The notes under the pieces are model-generated. The model was not told where the DNA came from and did no database searches. It saw only the letters and a program-made list of their open reading frames with translations. Made by a program: the position numbers and the translations under genes. This document shows, piece by piece, positions 1 to 8,382 of a stretch of 64,000 nucleotides of DNA. Within the stretch, counting starts at the first letter, position 1. Each line of letters begins with the position of its first letter. Source of the DNA: Mucilaginibacter tolerans (lineage in GTDB: Bacteria > Bacteroidota > Bacteroidia > Sphingobacteriales > Sphingobacteriaceae); the NCBI RefSeq assembly GCF_030519375.1, contig NZ_JAUMKB010000003.1:62001-126000 (forward strand), in the 5' to 3' direction.

Positions 1-63
1 AAATGTTTAATCGATAGAAAAATAACTTTGTTATGGCTTTACTTCTTATTAGCCCAGGGCCCT

Positions 64-85
64 AAAAAAGTCGAGGCTTTTTTTT
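64..85. terminator. terminator-like hairpin
   Basis: Seven A/G bases (AAAAAAG, 64-70), a six-base loop and the complementary CTTTTTT run (77-83) form an AT-rich stem with a U-tract on the + strand and an A-tract that would serve the - strand. The gene it ends must lie left of the window. The stem is short and AT-rich, so it is only a candidate. Confidence 0.4.
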
Positions 86-166
86 ATTACCAAACTGTTA
101 ATAATTATTTATTCAAAAGCATACCTTCTTTATAACCTATTGAAAATTATTTGCGTTTAACCACTT

Positions 167-502
167 ATGAAAATGGAAGGCGGACTGCTCATCAATATGA
201 GCTCAGAACTAGCAAATTATTTTAAAGGTCATCCCGCAGAATTGCCCCCTGCAGTTGACGTAAACTCCCTGGAGGTTAGAAGCTCATCCTATTTGATCGA
301 GCATATTGAAAATTACACACAGAAGCCTTTTACTGATAAGTTTTTGTGGTGTGTGATATTCCCAAAATCAAAAAATCCTCTGTTTGAATACTTTTATTTT
401 ATCGATTACAAGGCGGTATATAAAGGAGAACACGGAATTGTTTCGGCCAAATTGATGTACGAAAACAAGGACTTTTCTTCAGCATGGTATTCGGCTAATT
501 AA
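167..502 (+). CDS. hypothetical protein
   Basis: Open frame of 111 codons that I do not recognise. No signal peptide or membrane segment is visible; the middle is rich in aromatic residues (LWCVIFP, EYFYFIDY), suggesting a small folded cytoplasmic protein. Start is uncertain: ATG at 167, 173 or 197 (MSSEL) are all possible and none has a clear ribosome site. It stands alone, with the methyltransferase convergent to it about 35 bases downstream. An accessory gene of unknown role. Confidence 0.5.
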   Translation: MKMEGGLLINMSSELANYFKGHPAELPPAVDVNSLEVRSSSYLIEHIENYTQKPFTDKFLWCVIFPKSKNPLFEYFYFIDYKAVYKGEHGIVSAKLMYENKDFSSAWYSAN

Positions 503-537
503 TCCGGAGCAATACCAATTCTAAATACACCGCGCGA

Positions 538-1173
538 TCAAAAACCGGGTTCAATAAAAGTTTTGTTCCTGAAGCTGCAAAACACAAAACTCTGAATGGT
601 GTGAAAAGGCGTAATATGCATTTTTGTAAAGCACCTTATTTTCTCAAAATACCTCGCAAATAATTCCGGCAAACTGTTTTCTGAATATTGCTGAACAGGT
701 AGGCCGCTACATTTTTCAGGCCCTTCTTCGCTAAAAGTGCTCAAGATCATATAACCATCCGGGGTTAGGTATTTATGCACTGTCTCCAGGTATTTATCCT
801 TCTCTTCTTTATTAATCAGAAAATGAAATGTAGCACGGTCATGCCATAGGTCATATTTCTGATCAGGATTAAATTCAATAATATCCTTCACTATCCATTT
901 CACTTGCGAAGCTTTCTCAGCCAATCTTTCTTTCGCCCGCTCGATAGCTTTTATCGAAATATCCAGCACCGTAATGTTTGTATAGCCCAGCATTAATAAA
1001 TAATCCACCAGCAGACTATCTCCGCCGCCTATATCAATGATGGCTGCATCCTTTGGCAGCTTAAAGAGTTTTATAATATTTAAGGAAGTTTCGGGGATAG
1101 GTTCATACCAACTCACCTCGGTTAACTGTTTGGTGTGATACACATTTTCCCAATGTTGTTTTCTATCGGACAT
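538..1173 (-). CDS. class I SAM-dependent methyltransferase
   Basis: A 211-residue protein with a Rossmann methyltransferase fold. Motif I is DIGGGDS (residues 47-53), followed by an acidic residue ending the second strand (VLDIS, D71) and the motif IV region (WHDRATFHFL) that positions the methyl donor. The substrate is not evident; the overall pattern resembles small Bacteroidota methyltransferases annotated as thiopurine- or tellurite-resistance-like. It starts at ATG 1173, is not in an operon, and is divergent from the secreted Sde182-family gene across about 220 bases with no other gene. Confidence 0.85.
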   Translation of the reverse strand: MSDRKQHWENVYHTKQLTEVSWYEPIPETSLNIIKLFKLPKDAAIIDIGGGDSLLVDYLLMLGYTNITVLDISIKAIERAKERLAEKASQVKWIVKDIIEFNPDQKYDLWHDRATFHFLINKEEKDKYLETVHKYLTPDGYMILSTFSEEGPEKCSGLPVQQYSENSLPELFARYFEKIRCFTKMHITPFHTIQSFVFCSFRNKTFIEPGF

Positions 1174-1391
1174 CGTAATAGTTATAATAGTTAGGGGCTT
1201 AAATCTCTAAAAGTTCAATAATACACAATAAAAGTAAAAATCACACTTATAGAGCGATCCCCACGGAGCGTTTTTTAACTTGAATTGTTTTGCAGCGCCG
1301 GTATTATCCCGAAGCAGTGACCTGACGACAGGAAAAACGGAAAAAAAATTCTGATATTTAGCATAACCAATAAATCTAAAACACCACATCA

Positions 1392-2987
1392 ATGAGATCA
1401 AATTCACAAAGGTTATATGTAAGTATTTACACGTTTAGCATATTGGTTGTATGCCTTTGGGCAAACGCCGTAAAAGCACAATCCCCGAATAAGGAAATAC
1501 GACCACGCATTGTTATTACTGCCGACCCGGAGCTCGACGATAATAACTCGCTCATCCGTTTTTTGCTGCATAGCTCTGATTTAGATGTGGAGGGACTTAT
1601 TTATGCCAGCAGCGGTTACCATTGGAAAGGAGACGGCAAAGGGACCAAATGGTATGTTCCGGGGCGGGAATATGCACGGTTCGGTTTGGATACCTGTCCA
1701 TGTGCATCGTGGCGCTGGGCAAAGAATGAACGCTTTATTGACGATGCTGTCGAAGCTTATGAAAAAGTGTACCCCAACCTGAAAGTGCACGATCCCAATT
1801 ATCCCCTGCCTGCTTTACTGAAGTCGAAGATCCGGTACGGAAATATTGAGTTTGACGGGGATATTTCAAAAAATTCACCGGGGTCCGACCTCATCAAATC
1901 CCTGATGCTGGATGATAAGCCGGGGAGATTGTACATAACCGCCTGGGGAGGGCAGAGCACCATTGCCCGCGCACTTAAATCAATACAGGAGGAATACGAG
2001 AGCACAACGCAATGGGAAGCAGTTAAAAAGAAGATATCCCGAAAAGTTGTGCTGCTGCCATCCGGCGATCAGGATGATACGTATGCTAAATATATCAAGC
2101 CTAACTGGCCCGATATTGAGTACCGCCAATTCACCGGAGGGCCAAACTATGGTTACGGGGCTCAATTACGTGCAAAACCAGACGATTCGGTTTATATGAC
2201 GCCTACATGGATGAAGCAAAATGTAACCGACCGTGGGCCATTAGGCGCCTTATACCGGGTATGGGGTGATGGAAAACAAATGGTAAAAGGCGACCGAATG
2301 GACTATTTCGGATTGACGGGTTATACCAATGAGCAATTAAGAAAGATGGGATATGCGGTGTGGATGCCCGTTCAGCCAAAAGGGGCTTGGCTTGGCGAGG
2401 GTGATGACTTTACCTTTATGAATATGTTGGGAAACGGGCTGCGTGCTTATGAAAACGGGTCCTATGGCGGGTGGGGCGGCCGTGCGATTAATGACCCTAA
2501 GTATAACCCATTTTCTACTCCTGCAACTGACACATCTCAGCAAGCTATGGCCGCTACATTAAGTTCAATGACTGAGCAGCTGAATAAAAGTGCAAATGGG
2601 TATCCGGATTTCTTCCCTGCGGCACAGCGTGATTTTGCGGTCCGTCTTAAATGGTCGGTTACGCCGGCTTTCTCCGGTGCTAATCACCCGCCTGTTGTAA
2701 AGATCGAAGGCCCTTTAAACATTTTAGCATCTCCGGGAGAAACTATAAAATTAAACGGGGCGGTTTCTGACCCCGATAAAGATAAAGTGGTTGTTAAATG
2801 GTGGCAGTTCCAGGTTGGGACGTATCCTGGTAAGATCACGATCTCAAATTCCGATAGCCAGCAACTAAAGTTCCTTATCCCGAAAGATGCCGTGTCGGGG
2901 CAAACCATTCATGTTATTTTGGAGGCTACAGACAATGGCTCGCCATCACTTACAGCATACCAAAGGGTGATTATAATTGTGAAATAG
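1392..2987 (+). CDS. secreted Sde182/DUF1593-family protein (nucleoside hydrolase-like)
   Basis: A 531-residue exported protein: signal peptide 1-29 ending ANAVKAQ, then a nucleoside-hydrolase-like domain beginning RIVITADPELDDNNSL (39-54), where the Asp cluster matches the calcium-binding loop of nucleoside hydrolases. The C-terminal ~100 residues (from about 433) form an Ig-like domain with the PPVVKIEGP and GAVSDPDKDKV patterns typical of this family (Sde182_NH-like plus Sde182 C-terminal domain). The family was first noticed among cellulose-degradation proteins of Saccharophagus; its substrate is unknown and a glycan- or glycoside-related hydrolase role is inferred. Single gene, likely periplasmic. 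Confidence 0.85.
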   Translation: MRSNSQRLYVSIYTFSILVVCLWANAVKAQSPNKEIRPRIVITADPELDDNNSLIRFLLHSSDLDVEGLIYASSGYHWKGDGKGTKWYVPGREYARFGLDTCPCASWRWAKNERFIDDAVEAYEKVYPNLKVHDPNYPLPALLKSKIRYGNIEFDGDISKNSPGSDLIKSLMLDDKPGRLYITAWGGQSTIARALKSIQEEYESTTQWEAVKKKISRKVVLLPSGDQDDTYAKYIKPNWPDIEYRQFTGGPNYGYGAQLRAKPDDSVYMTPTWMKQNVTDRGPLGALYRVWGDGKQMVKGDRMDYFGLTGYTNEQLRKMGYAVWMPVQPKGAWLGEGDDFTFMNMLGNGLRAYENGSYGGWGGRAINDPKYNPFSTPATDTSQQAMAATLSSMTEQLNKSANGYPDFFPAAQRDFAVRLKWSVTPAFSGANHPPVVKIEGPLNILASPGETIKLNGAVSDPDKDKVVVKWWQFQVGTYPGKITISNSDSQQLKFLIPKDAVSGQTIHVILEATDNGSPSLTAYQRVIIIVK

Positions 2988-3176
2988 CAGGCATAGTTTG
3001 CAGAGTTGCCTGAGCCATGATTTTTCGCTAGCGATTGTTTTTTAATGGCGTTCAGGAGAGCGGCAGCGTTAACTGATTACTACAATTCTTAAGACCACTG
3101 GCAACCATTCACCATAAAATTATCGTATATGTTACGTACTACTGTAATTTGAGTGAATGCTGAAAAACATAATACC

Positions 3177-3728
3177 ATGAATACATTAAAACATTTACTT
3201 AAGGCAGCTTTGTTATTCACTGTAGCGCTTTTACAAAATTGCAAAAAGGAGGCCATTAATACCCCTGCTGCTCCGCCAAAACAAGGCATGTACGCCCTGA
3301 TCAACGACACTGCCTGGACAGCAGTAACCATAACGGCATTGCTGGAGTATGACGCCAGCACAGGTAAGATATTTACTTTGAGAGGGACGACAGGCGACAA
3401 AATCATACAACTTACAGCCATCCAAAACAATGTTGCCGCCGGTAACAATTTTCCGGTCGGCCCTGCAAACAAAAACTTTGATAGTTTCGGTTATTACATA
3501 ATGCCAATACACCGCGCCCTTACTGAACAAAATCCCACTGCTGGCACCGTCGCCGGTACCAGCCTGGTGATAACTTCCATTGACACGGCTAACCGGCTTA
3601 TCTCTGGTACATTTTCATTTCCACAGGCGGATACTGCCTACGATGCAATCGGCAATGTTACTGTAGTGCAAAACAACCTGATTACCAACGGATTTTTCAA
3701 GCAGGTCCATTATGTATATACCCCATAG
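3177..3728 (+). CDS. putative lipoprotein, DUF6252-like
   Basis: A 183-residue lipoprotein: the N-terminus MNTLKHLLKAALLFTVALLQ is hydrophobic and followed by a lipobox Cys in LLQNCKKE. The mature part is a small beta-rich domain with a Trp in an 'NDTAWTA' context and a 'GTFSFPQADTA' strand near the end, as in the DUF6252-like lipoproteins of Bacteroidota. ATG 3177 is preferred to the in-frame GTG at 3153 because it places the signal peptide right at the N-terminus. No operon partner. Confidence 0.7.
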   Translation: MNTLKHLLKAALLFTVALLQNCKKEAINTPAAPPKQGMYALINDTAWTAVTITALLEYDASTGKIFTLRGTTGDKIIQLTAIQNNVAAGNNFPVGPANKNFDSFGYYIMPIHRALTEQNPTAGTVAGTSLVITSIDTANRLISGTFSFPQADTAYDAIGNVTVVQNNLITNGFFKQVHYVYTP

Positions 3729-3831
3729 TTTATTTGGCGCCCACTCTTGAACAATAACAACTTCTGGCCTCTATCCTGATAAGCCTATGGAAATAGAAGA
3801 TATTGTGAGACTGGCAGATTAATCCTAACTT

Positions 3832-3858
3832 AAGGCTACTTAAACAGTAGCCTTTTTT
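3832..3858 (+). terminator. rho-independent terminator
   Basis: AAGGCTACT (3832-3840) pairs with AGTAGCCTT (3846-3854) around a five-base loop and runs into six T residues. This is the best terminator in the first 10 kb. It may end the lipoprotein transcript or that of the small gene remnant at 3751-3822. It abuts the first ATG of the next frame, which argues that the downstream protein starts later. Confidence 0.8.
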
Positions 3859-3873
3859 ATGGCTTATAAATTG

Positions 3874-4287
3874 ATGAAAAACTATTATTATTTATTTTGG
3901 AGCGATGCTGTACAACGTTTTATTAAGCATCATCCTAAGGAAAAAGTAACGAAACCCTTATTTCTAACTTCTTGGATATTTACACTGGCTGTGCTTAGCA
4001 CAATGCTTTGGCTAAAATATTTTCATGTTTATCAAAGTAAATTTGGTGCATTTGGAATTTTTACAACTTTTGGCGAAAAAATACCCATCCTTTTAGAGAT
4101 GGTCGTAGTATTCCTATTAATTTATAGTATAAATTATGTTTTGATATTTTGGCGGAATAGATATCTTTTGTTCATTGACAGATATCCTTTGGGACGATTT
4201 AACCACAGTGGGTTTGTTACAATATCTATGTTGGGATATTTTTTATTCACTATTTTCTTATATGGATATTTAAGTGGTCAGATGTAG
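3874..4287 (+). CDS. hypothetical membrane protein
   Basis: An unrecognised protein of about 137 residues with three hydrophobic segments: around FLTSWIFTLAVLSTMLW, ILLEMVVVFLLIYSINYVLIF and a C-terminal FVTISMLGYFLFTIFLYGYL. The gene is strongly AT-rich compared with neighbours, a sign of recent acquisition or relaxed selection. An in-frame ATG at 3859 exists but lies directly against the terminator T-run, so ATG 3874 (MKNYYY) is preferred. No functional hint from context. Confidence 0.55.
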   Translation: MKNYYYLFWSDAVQRFIKHHPKEKVTKPLFLTSWIFTLAVLSTMLWLKYFHVYQSKFGAFGIFTTFGEKIPILLEMVVVFLLIYSINYVLIFWRNRYLLFIDRYPLGRFNHSGFVTISMLGYFLFTIFLYGYLSGQM

Positions 4288-4348
4288 ATACAACTACCGA
4301 ATTAAAACAAATCCAAACTGAGACACTACCCCTGATAACCACCCACAA

Positions 4349-4380
4349 TTGGTAAAATATGATATATTTGATTACCAATT
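4349..4380 (+). promoter_or_regulatory. promoter box inside an inverted repeat (putative operator)
   Basis: ATTGGTAA (4349-4356) and its exact complement TTACCAAT (4373-4380) flank a perfect Bacteroidota -7 box TATATTTG (4364-4371), ten bases before the ATG of the GMC oxidoreductase. A repressor bound to the repeat would cover the box, so regulation of the sugar-oxidation operon at this site is an attractive inference. No clear -33 TTG is seen at the usual distance. Confidence 0.5.
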
Positions 4381-4390
4381 ATATTTCTTT

Positions 4391-6115
4391 ATGACAACGG
4401 ATTTATCAGGTGCCCCTAACATCAATAAAAAGGCAAAGGGGGAAAATACCTATGATGCTATTGTAGTCGGCTCGGGGATAAGCGGTGGCTGGGCAGCTAA
4501 GGAGCTTTGCGAAAAGGGCTTGAAAACATTGGTGCTGGAAAGAGGGCGCAATGTTGTACACCTGAAGGACTACCCAACAGCACTAAAGGGTCCATGGGAG
4601 TTCCCTCACCATTTAAAAATGCCTTTGTCGGTCACTAAAGATAACCCGGTTGTTTCCCGTTGCTATGCGTTTGATGAATCGACACAGCATTTTTTTGTGA
4701 AGGACACCGAGCACCCTTACATACAGGAAAAGCCGTTCGACTGGATACGCGGCTACCAGGTTGGCGGCAAATCGCTGCTGTGGTGGCGGCAAACACAACG
4801 CTGGAGTGCACACGACTTTGAAGGCCCTGCAAGGGACGGCTATGCCGTGGATTGGCCCATCAGGTATAATGATCTTGCTCCCTGGTATTCGCACGTAGAG
4901 AAATTTGTCGGCATCAGCGGCAACAGGGACGGCCTGGATATACTTCCTGACGGAGAATTTCTTCCTCCCTGGGAAATGACTTGTGCCGAAAAAGATATTG
5001 CCGCCCGCATTATGGCTAAATTCCCTGACCGGCATGTAATACAAGGTAGGTGCGCTCATTTAACCAAGCCAGAACCTATTCACCTGGCACAAGGCCGCGG
5101 ACAATGCCAGGCACGTAACCAGTGTGAAAGGGGATGTCCATTTGGCGGGTATTTCAGTTCAAATTCAGCCACCATTCCCTGGGCAATGAGAACAGGCAAC
5201 CTTACACTAAGGCCCCACTCGGTAGTGCACTCTGTGATTTATGATGACAAAATGGGGAAAGCTAAAGGCGTCCGGGTTATCGACGCAGAAACTATGCAGG
5301 AGCATGAGTTTTATGCGGATATAATTTTCATCAACGCAGCTTGTTTAAATACTAATTTGATTTTGTTAAATTCTATATCCTCCAGGTTTCCGACCGGGCT
5401 AGGGAATGACAATGGGCTGCTTGGCAAATACGTTGCATTTCAAAATTACAGGGGGAATATATTTGCCGATTTTGATGGCCCGATAGATAAATACCATTAC
5501 GGTCGCCGGCCCACACAGCCAATGATCCCGAATTTCAGGAACATTAAAAAACAGGAAACCGATTTTCTGCGGGGGTATATGGTGTTCTTTGATGCATCGC
5601 GCCCGCGGACAAGCGCCGACGGTATCGGTGCAGATTTTAAAGAAGCGCTCGGTGAACCGGGTGGATGGCATGTGAATATGTCTATGCAGGGTGAAACCAT
5701 CCCTAAAGAAACCAACCATGTAAGGTTGAGTACAGACAAAAAGGATAAATGGGGAATCCCGCTGCTGGTTACCTCTGTGGGTTACGACGACAATGACGAA
5801 AAGCTGTTAAAAGACTTTTTTCAGACCGGAACCGAGATGCTGGAAGCAGCAGGGTGCAAAAATATTCAAACCGTCGACACCAAACAGGCACCCGGACTCG
5901 ATATACATGAAATAGGGGGCGTAAGAATGGGCAACGACCCAAAAACATCCCTTCTGAATAAGTGGAACGCATTACACCATTGCCAAAATGTATTTGTAAC
6001 AGACGGTGCCTGCATGACGTCGACCGGCGTGCAAAATCCTTCGATCACATTTATGGCAATTACAGCAAGGGCAGTGAACCATGCCGTGGAAGAACTAAAA
6101 AAAGGAACCATTTAA
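4391..6115 (+). CDS. GMC family FAD-dependent oxidoreductase
   Basis: A 574-residue glucose-methanol-choline flavoenzyme. The FAD-binding Rossmann motif is GSGISGGWAAKE (27-38), followed by LVLERG. The C-terminal active-site part carries the His of HEIGGVRMG (near residue 508) and the Asn of VQNPSIT. A Cys-rich segment (QCQARNQCERGCPFGG) resembles that of membrane-linked gluconate/sorbitol and glycoside-3-dehydrogenase type subunits. Likely oxidises a sugar or polyol hydroxyl and passes electrons to a carrier; the substrate is unknown. ATG 4391 is chosen because upstream extension needs an ATT start inside the promoter inverted repeat. Fourteen bases separate it from the sugar isomerase-like gene, so they form one operon. 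No cytochrome or small subunit is adjacent. Confidence 0.88.
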   Translation: MTTDLSGAPNINKKAKGENTYDAIVVGSGISGGWAAKELCEKGLKTLVLERGRNVVHLKDYPTALKGPWEFPHHLKMPLSVTKDNPVVSRCYAFDESTQHFFVKDTEHPYIQEKPFDWIRGYQVGGKSLLWWRQTQRWSAHDFEGPARDGYAVDWPIRYNDLAPWYSHVEKFVGISGNRDGLDILPDGEFLPPWEMTCAEKDIAARIMAKFPDRHVIQGRCAHLTKPEPIHLAQGRGQCQARNQCERGCPFGGYFSSNSATIPWAMRTGNLTLRPHSVVHSVIYDDKMGKAKGVRVIDAETMQEHEFYADIIFINAACLNTNLILLNSISSRFPTGLGNDNGLLGKYVAFQNYRGNIFADFDGPIDKYHYGRRPTQPMIPNFRNIKKQETDFLRGYMVFFDASRPRTSADGIGADFKEALGEPGGWHVNMSMQGETIPKETNHVRLSTDKKDKWGIPLLVTSVGYDDNDEKLLKDFFQTGTEMLEAAGCKNIQTVDTKQAPGLDIHEIGGVRMGNDPKTSLLNKWNALHHCQNVFVTDGACMTSTGVQNPSITFMAITARAVNHAVEELKKGTI

Positions 6116-6129
6116 AACAAGTTGACAGA

Positions 6130-7008
6130 ATGACCAACCGAAGAGAATTTATTCAGCTATCAGGTATGGGGCTAATGGCCATCGCGGCACCTGACTTTTT
6201 GAAATCAGCAGCTAAGCCAGCGGAGCATCATTTGGCTGTACAGCTTTACTCCATCCGCGATGCGATAAGCAGAGACCTTAAAGGAAGCTTGAAGCGCTTG
6301 GCCGATATTGGTTTCAGGACTATTGAAACTGCTTTTTGGCCGAAGGATGTCAGTGTTGAAACCGCCGCGGCGGCATTAAAAGAGTATGGTCTTAAGGTAT
6401 CATCCTGTCATATCGATATCCCGACGAAAGAAAATATAACAAGCCTGGTTAATACGGCAAGGGCCTATAATTGCAAAAACATCATTTGGCATGGCTGGCC
6501 AGAGGATAAACGGTACAGTTCGCTGGAGGGCACCAGGAAACTGGTTAAAATTTATAAGGAAAGCAACAAATTGGCCAAAGAGAATGGCCTGCGCTTTGGC
6601 TTGCATAATCATTGGTGGGAATACAGGAACGATGTGGGCGGCAAACTGGTTTATGAAATATTGAATGAGGAATTGGATGAGGATATTTTTTTTGAAACGG
6701 ATATTTATTGGGTGAAAGTGGCCGGGCAAGATCCAGCTACTATTCTTAAAAAACTTAAAAACCGGATACGGTTGATCCACATGAAGGACGGTCCGGCCGT
6801 GTTCAGTGAAAAACTGATCAGTGACAATCCCGACCCAATGACTCCGGTTGGGCAAGGAACATTAGATATACCAGCTATTGTGAATGCCTGTTCAGACAAT
6901 GTTCAATGGATGGTGATCGAGCTGGATAAATCAGCCATTGATATATTCGATGCTTTAAAACAAAGCGTTGATTACCTTGCTAAATTTAAATCAGTCAGTT
7001 TAAGCTAG
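6130..7008 (+). CDS. sugar phosphate isomerase/epimerase-like protein with Tat signal
   Basis: A 292-residue xylose-isomerase-like TIM-barrel protein. It opens with a twin-arginine motif (NRREFIQLSG, residues 3-12) and a hydrophobic stretch, predicting folded export to the periplasm. Barrel metal-binding strands are visible as the Glu in FRTIETAFW, the His in SSCHIDI, the NHWWEY and FFETDIYW segments and LIHMKDG. Such secreted barrels commonly sit beside GMC or GFO/IDH oxidoreductases in Bacteroidota, and some act on 3-keto-sugars; that role is inferred here. ATG 6130 is chosen for the Tat motif; a longer in-frame extension into the GMC gene is not needed. Confidence 0.85.
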   Translation: MTNRREFIQLSGMGLMAIAAPDFLKSAAKPAEHHLAVQLYSIRDAISRDLKGSLKRLADIGFRTIETAFWPKDVSVETAAAALKEYGLKVSSCHIDIPTKENITSLVNTARAYNCKNIIWHGWPEDKRYSSLEGTRKLVKIYKESNKLAKENGLRFGLHNHWWEYRNDVGGKLVYEILNEELDEDIFFETDIYWVKVAGQDPATILKKLKNRIRLIHMKDGPAVFSEKLISDNPDPMTPVGQGTLDIPAIVNACSDNVQWMVIELDKSAIDIFDALKQSVDYLAKFKSVSLS

Positions 7009-7032
7009 TTGCCTTCGCCAGAACGGAACCAT

Positions 7033-7067
7033 GTGTTCCCGGCACATTTATATGTGCATGTGAACAC
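7033..7067. other. nested stem-loop downstream of the GMC/isomerase operon
   Basis: An outer stem GTGTTC (7033-7038)/GAACAC (7062-7067) encloses an inner stem GCACAT (7042-7047)/ATGTGC (7052-7057). It lies 25 bases after the isomerase-like gene's stop. No U-tract follows, so it is not a classical intrinsic terminator; it could be a transcript-end stabilising structure or a protein-binding site. Confidence 0.4.
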
Positions 7068-7145
7068 CGAATACGCAACCGTTTGCATTGTTCTGAATAA
7101 TTTGCAGGTTAATGCTTAATTTTACCGCCTCAATAATTACATACT

Positions 7146-8336
7146 ATGTATACTACCCTGAAGCCTGTGTTGGAGCAGGAACTCGCGGCAATTGAAGAAG
7201 CCGGATTATATAAGAGAGAACGCATCATTACATCTCCCCAGGGTGCCGATATTACGGTACAGGGTGGCAAGAAAGTAATCAATTTTTGTGCTAACAACTA
7301 TCTGGGATTATCCAGTCACCCTAAAGTGATACAGGCGGCGAAGGAAACGTTGGATACACATGGTTACGGCATGTCGTCGGTGCGGTTTATCTGCGGCACA
7401 CAGGATATACACAAACAACTGGAAGCCAAAGTAGCCGAATTTCTGGGCACCGAAGATACCATTCTTTATGCAGCCGCTTTTGATGCCAACGGCGGGGTGT
7501 TCGAGCCATTGTTTAATGAACAGGATGCGATTATTTCGGATGAGTTGAACCACGCTTCAATCATCGACGGCGTGCGTTTATGCAAGGCACAGCGCCAGCG
7601 CTACAAACATGATGATATGGCCGACCTGGAAGAAAAGCTAAAGGCAACGCAAAGCTGTCGTCACCGTATTATTGTAACCGATGGGGCATTCAGTATGGAT
7701 GGTACGATAGCACAACTGGATAAAATATGCGAACTGGCTGAAAAATATAATTCATTGGTGATGATTGATGAAAGCCACTGTTCGGGTTTCATGGGAAAAA
7801 CTGGCCGTGGTACGCATGAGCATCATAATGTGATGGGTAAGATCGATATCATCACCGGCACTTTGGGTAAAGCGCTGGGTGGCGCGTCTGGTGGGTTTAC
7901 TTCGGGGCGTAAAGAGATTATTGAAATGCTAAGACAGCGCTCAAGGCCATACTTGTTCTCGAATACATTGGCGCCATCGATTACCGGGGCATCTATCGCG
8001 GTATTAAACTTATTGAGTGAAACCACTGAGCTTCGTGATAAACTGGAACGGAACACCCAATACTTCCGTAGCAAAATGACTGAAGCAGGCTTCGATATCA
8101 GACCGGGTGTGCACCCTATCGTACCTGTTATGCTGTACGACGCCAAACTATCACAGGATTTTGCAGCAAAAATGCTGGAGGAAGGTATTTATGTGATCGG
8201 GTTCTACTATCCGGTGGTTCCACAAGGCAAGGCACGCATCAGGGTGCAGATATCTGCGGCTCATGAACAAGAGCATCTGGACAAAGCAATCGCAGCATTT
8301 ACCAAAGTGGGTAAAGAACTGGGAGTAATTAAGTAA
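7146..8336 (+). CDS. kbl: glycine C-acetyltransferase (2-amino-3-ketobutyrate CoA ligase)
   Basis: A 396-residue PLP enzyme of the alpha-oxoamine synthase family that interconverts glycine plus acetyl-CoA and 2-amino-3-oxobutyrate in threonine degradation. Diagnostic pieces are [30 protein letters not shown], the [12 protein letters not shown] strand and the PLP lysine in [13 protein letters not shown] (K242). Length matches bacterial Kbl (about 398). Serine palmitoyltransferase is the main alternative, but the N-terminus and NHASIIDG segment fit Kbl. No threonine dehydrogenase gene is adjacent; pheS follows after 46 bases. Confidence 0.93.
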   Translation: MYTTLKPVLEQELAAIEEAGLYKRERIITSPQGADITVQGGKKVINFCANNYLGLSSHPKVIQAAKETLDTHGYGMSSVRFICGTQDIHKQLEAKVAEFLGTEDTILYAAAFDANGGVFEPLFNEQDAIISDELNHASIIDGVRLCKAQRQRYKHDDMADLEEKLKATQSCRHRIIVTDGAFSMDGTIAQLDKICELAEKYNSLVMIDESHCSGFMGKTGRGTHEHHNVMGKIDIITGTLGKALGGASGGFTSGRKEIIEMLRQRSRPYLFSNTLAPSITGASIAVLNLLSETTELRDKLERNTQYFRSKMTEAGFDIRPGVHPIVPVMLYDAKLSQDFAAKMLEEGIYVIGFYYPVVPQGKARIRVQISAAHEQEHLDKAIAAFTKVGKELGVIK

Positions 8337-8341
8337 ATTTG
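8334..8341 (+). promoter_or_regulatory. candidate -7 box for pheS
   Basis: TAAATTTG matches the Bacteroidota TAnnTTTG box exactly. It overlaps the kbl stop codon and lies 41 bases before the chosen pheS start. No convincing TTG -33 element is seen, so it is a candidate only. Confidence 0.35.
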
Positions 8342-8382
8342 CAAAATGCCAAAAATTGGCATCGAAAGAACAGCACATTATA

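Noticed and set aside
1174..1391. Possible RNA gene or hairpin between the methyltransferase and Sde182-family genes
   Set aside because: The short AGCG repeats around 1253-1271 are direct, not inverted, and no tRNA-like fold could be drawn.
5962..6129. In-frame extension of the isomerase-like gene into the GMC gene
   Set aside because: It would bury the Tat motif and overlap the GMC gene by about 150 bases; ATG 6130 fits the export signal.
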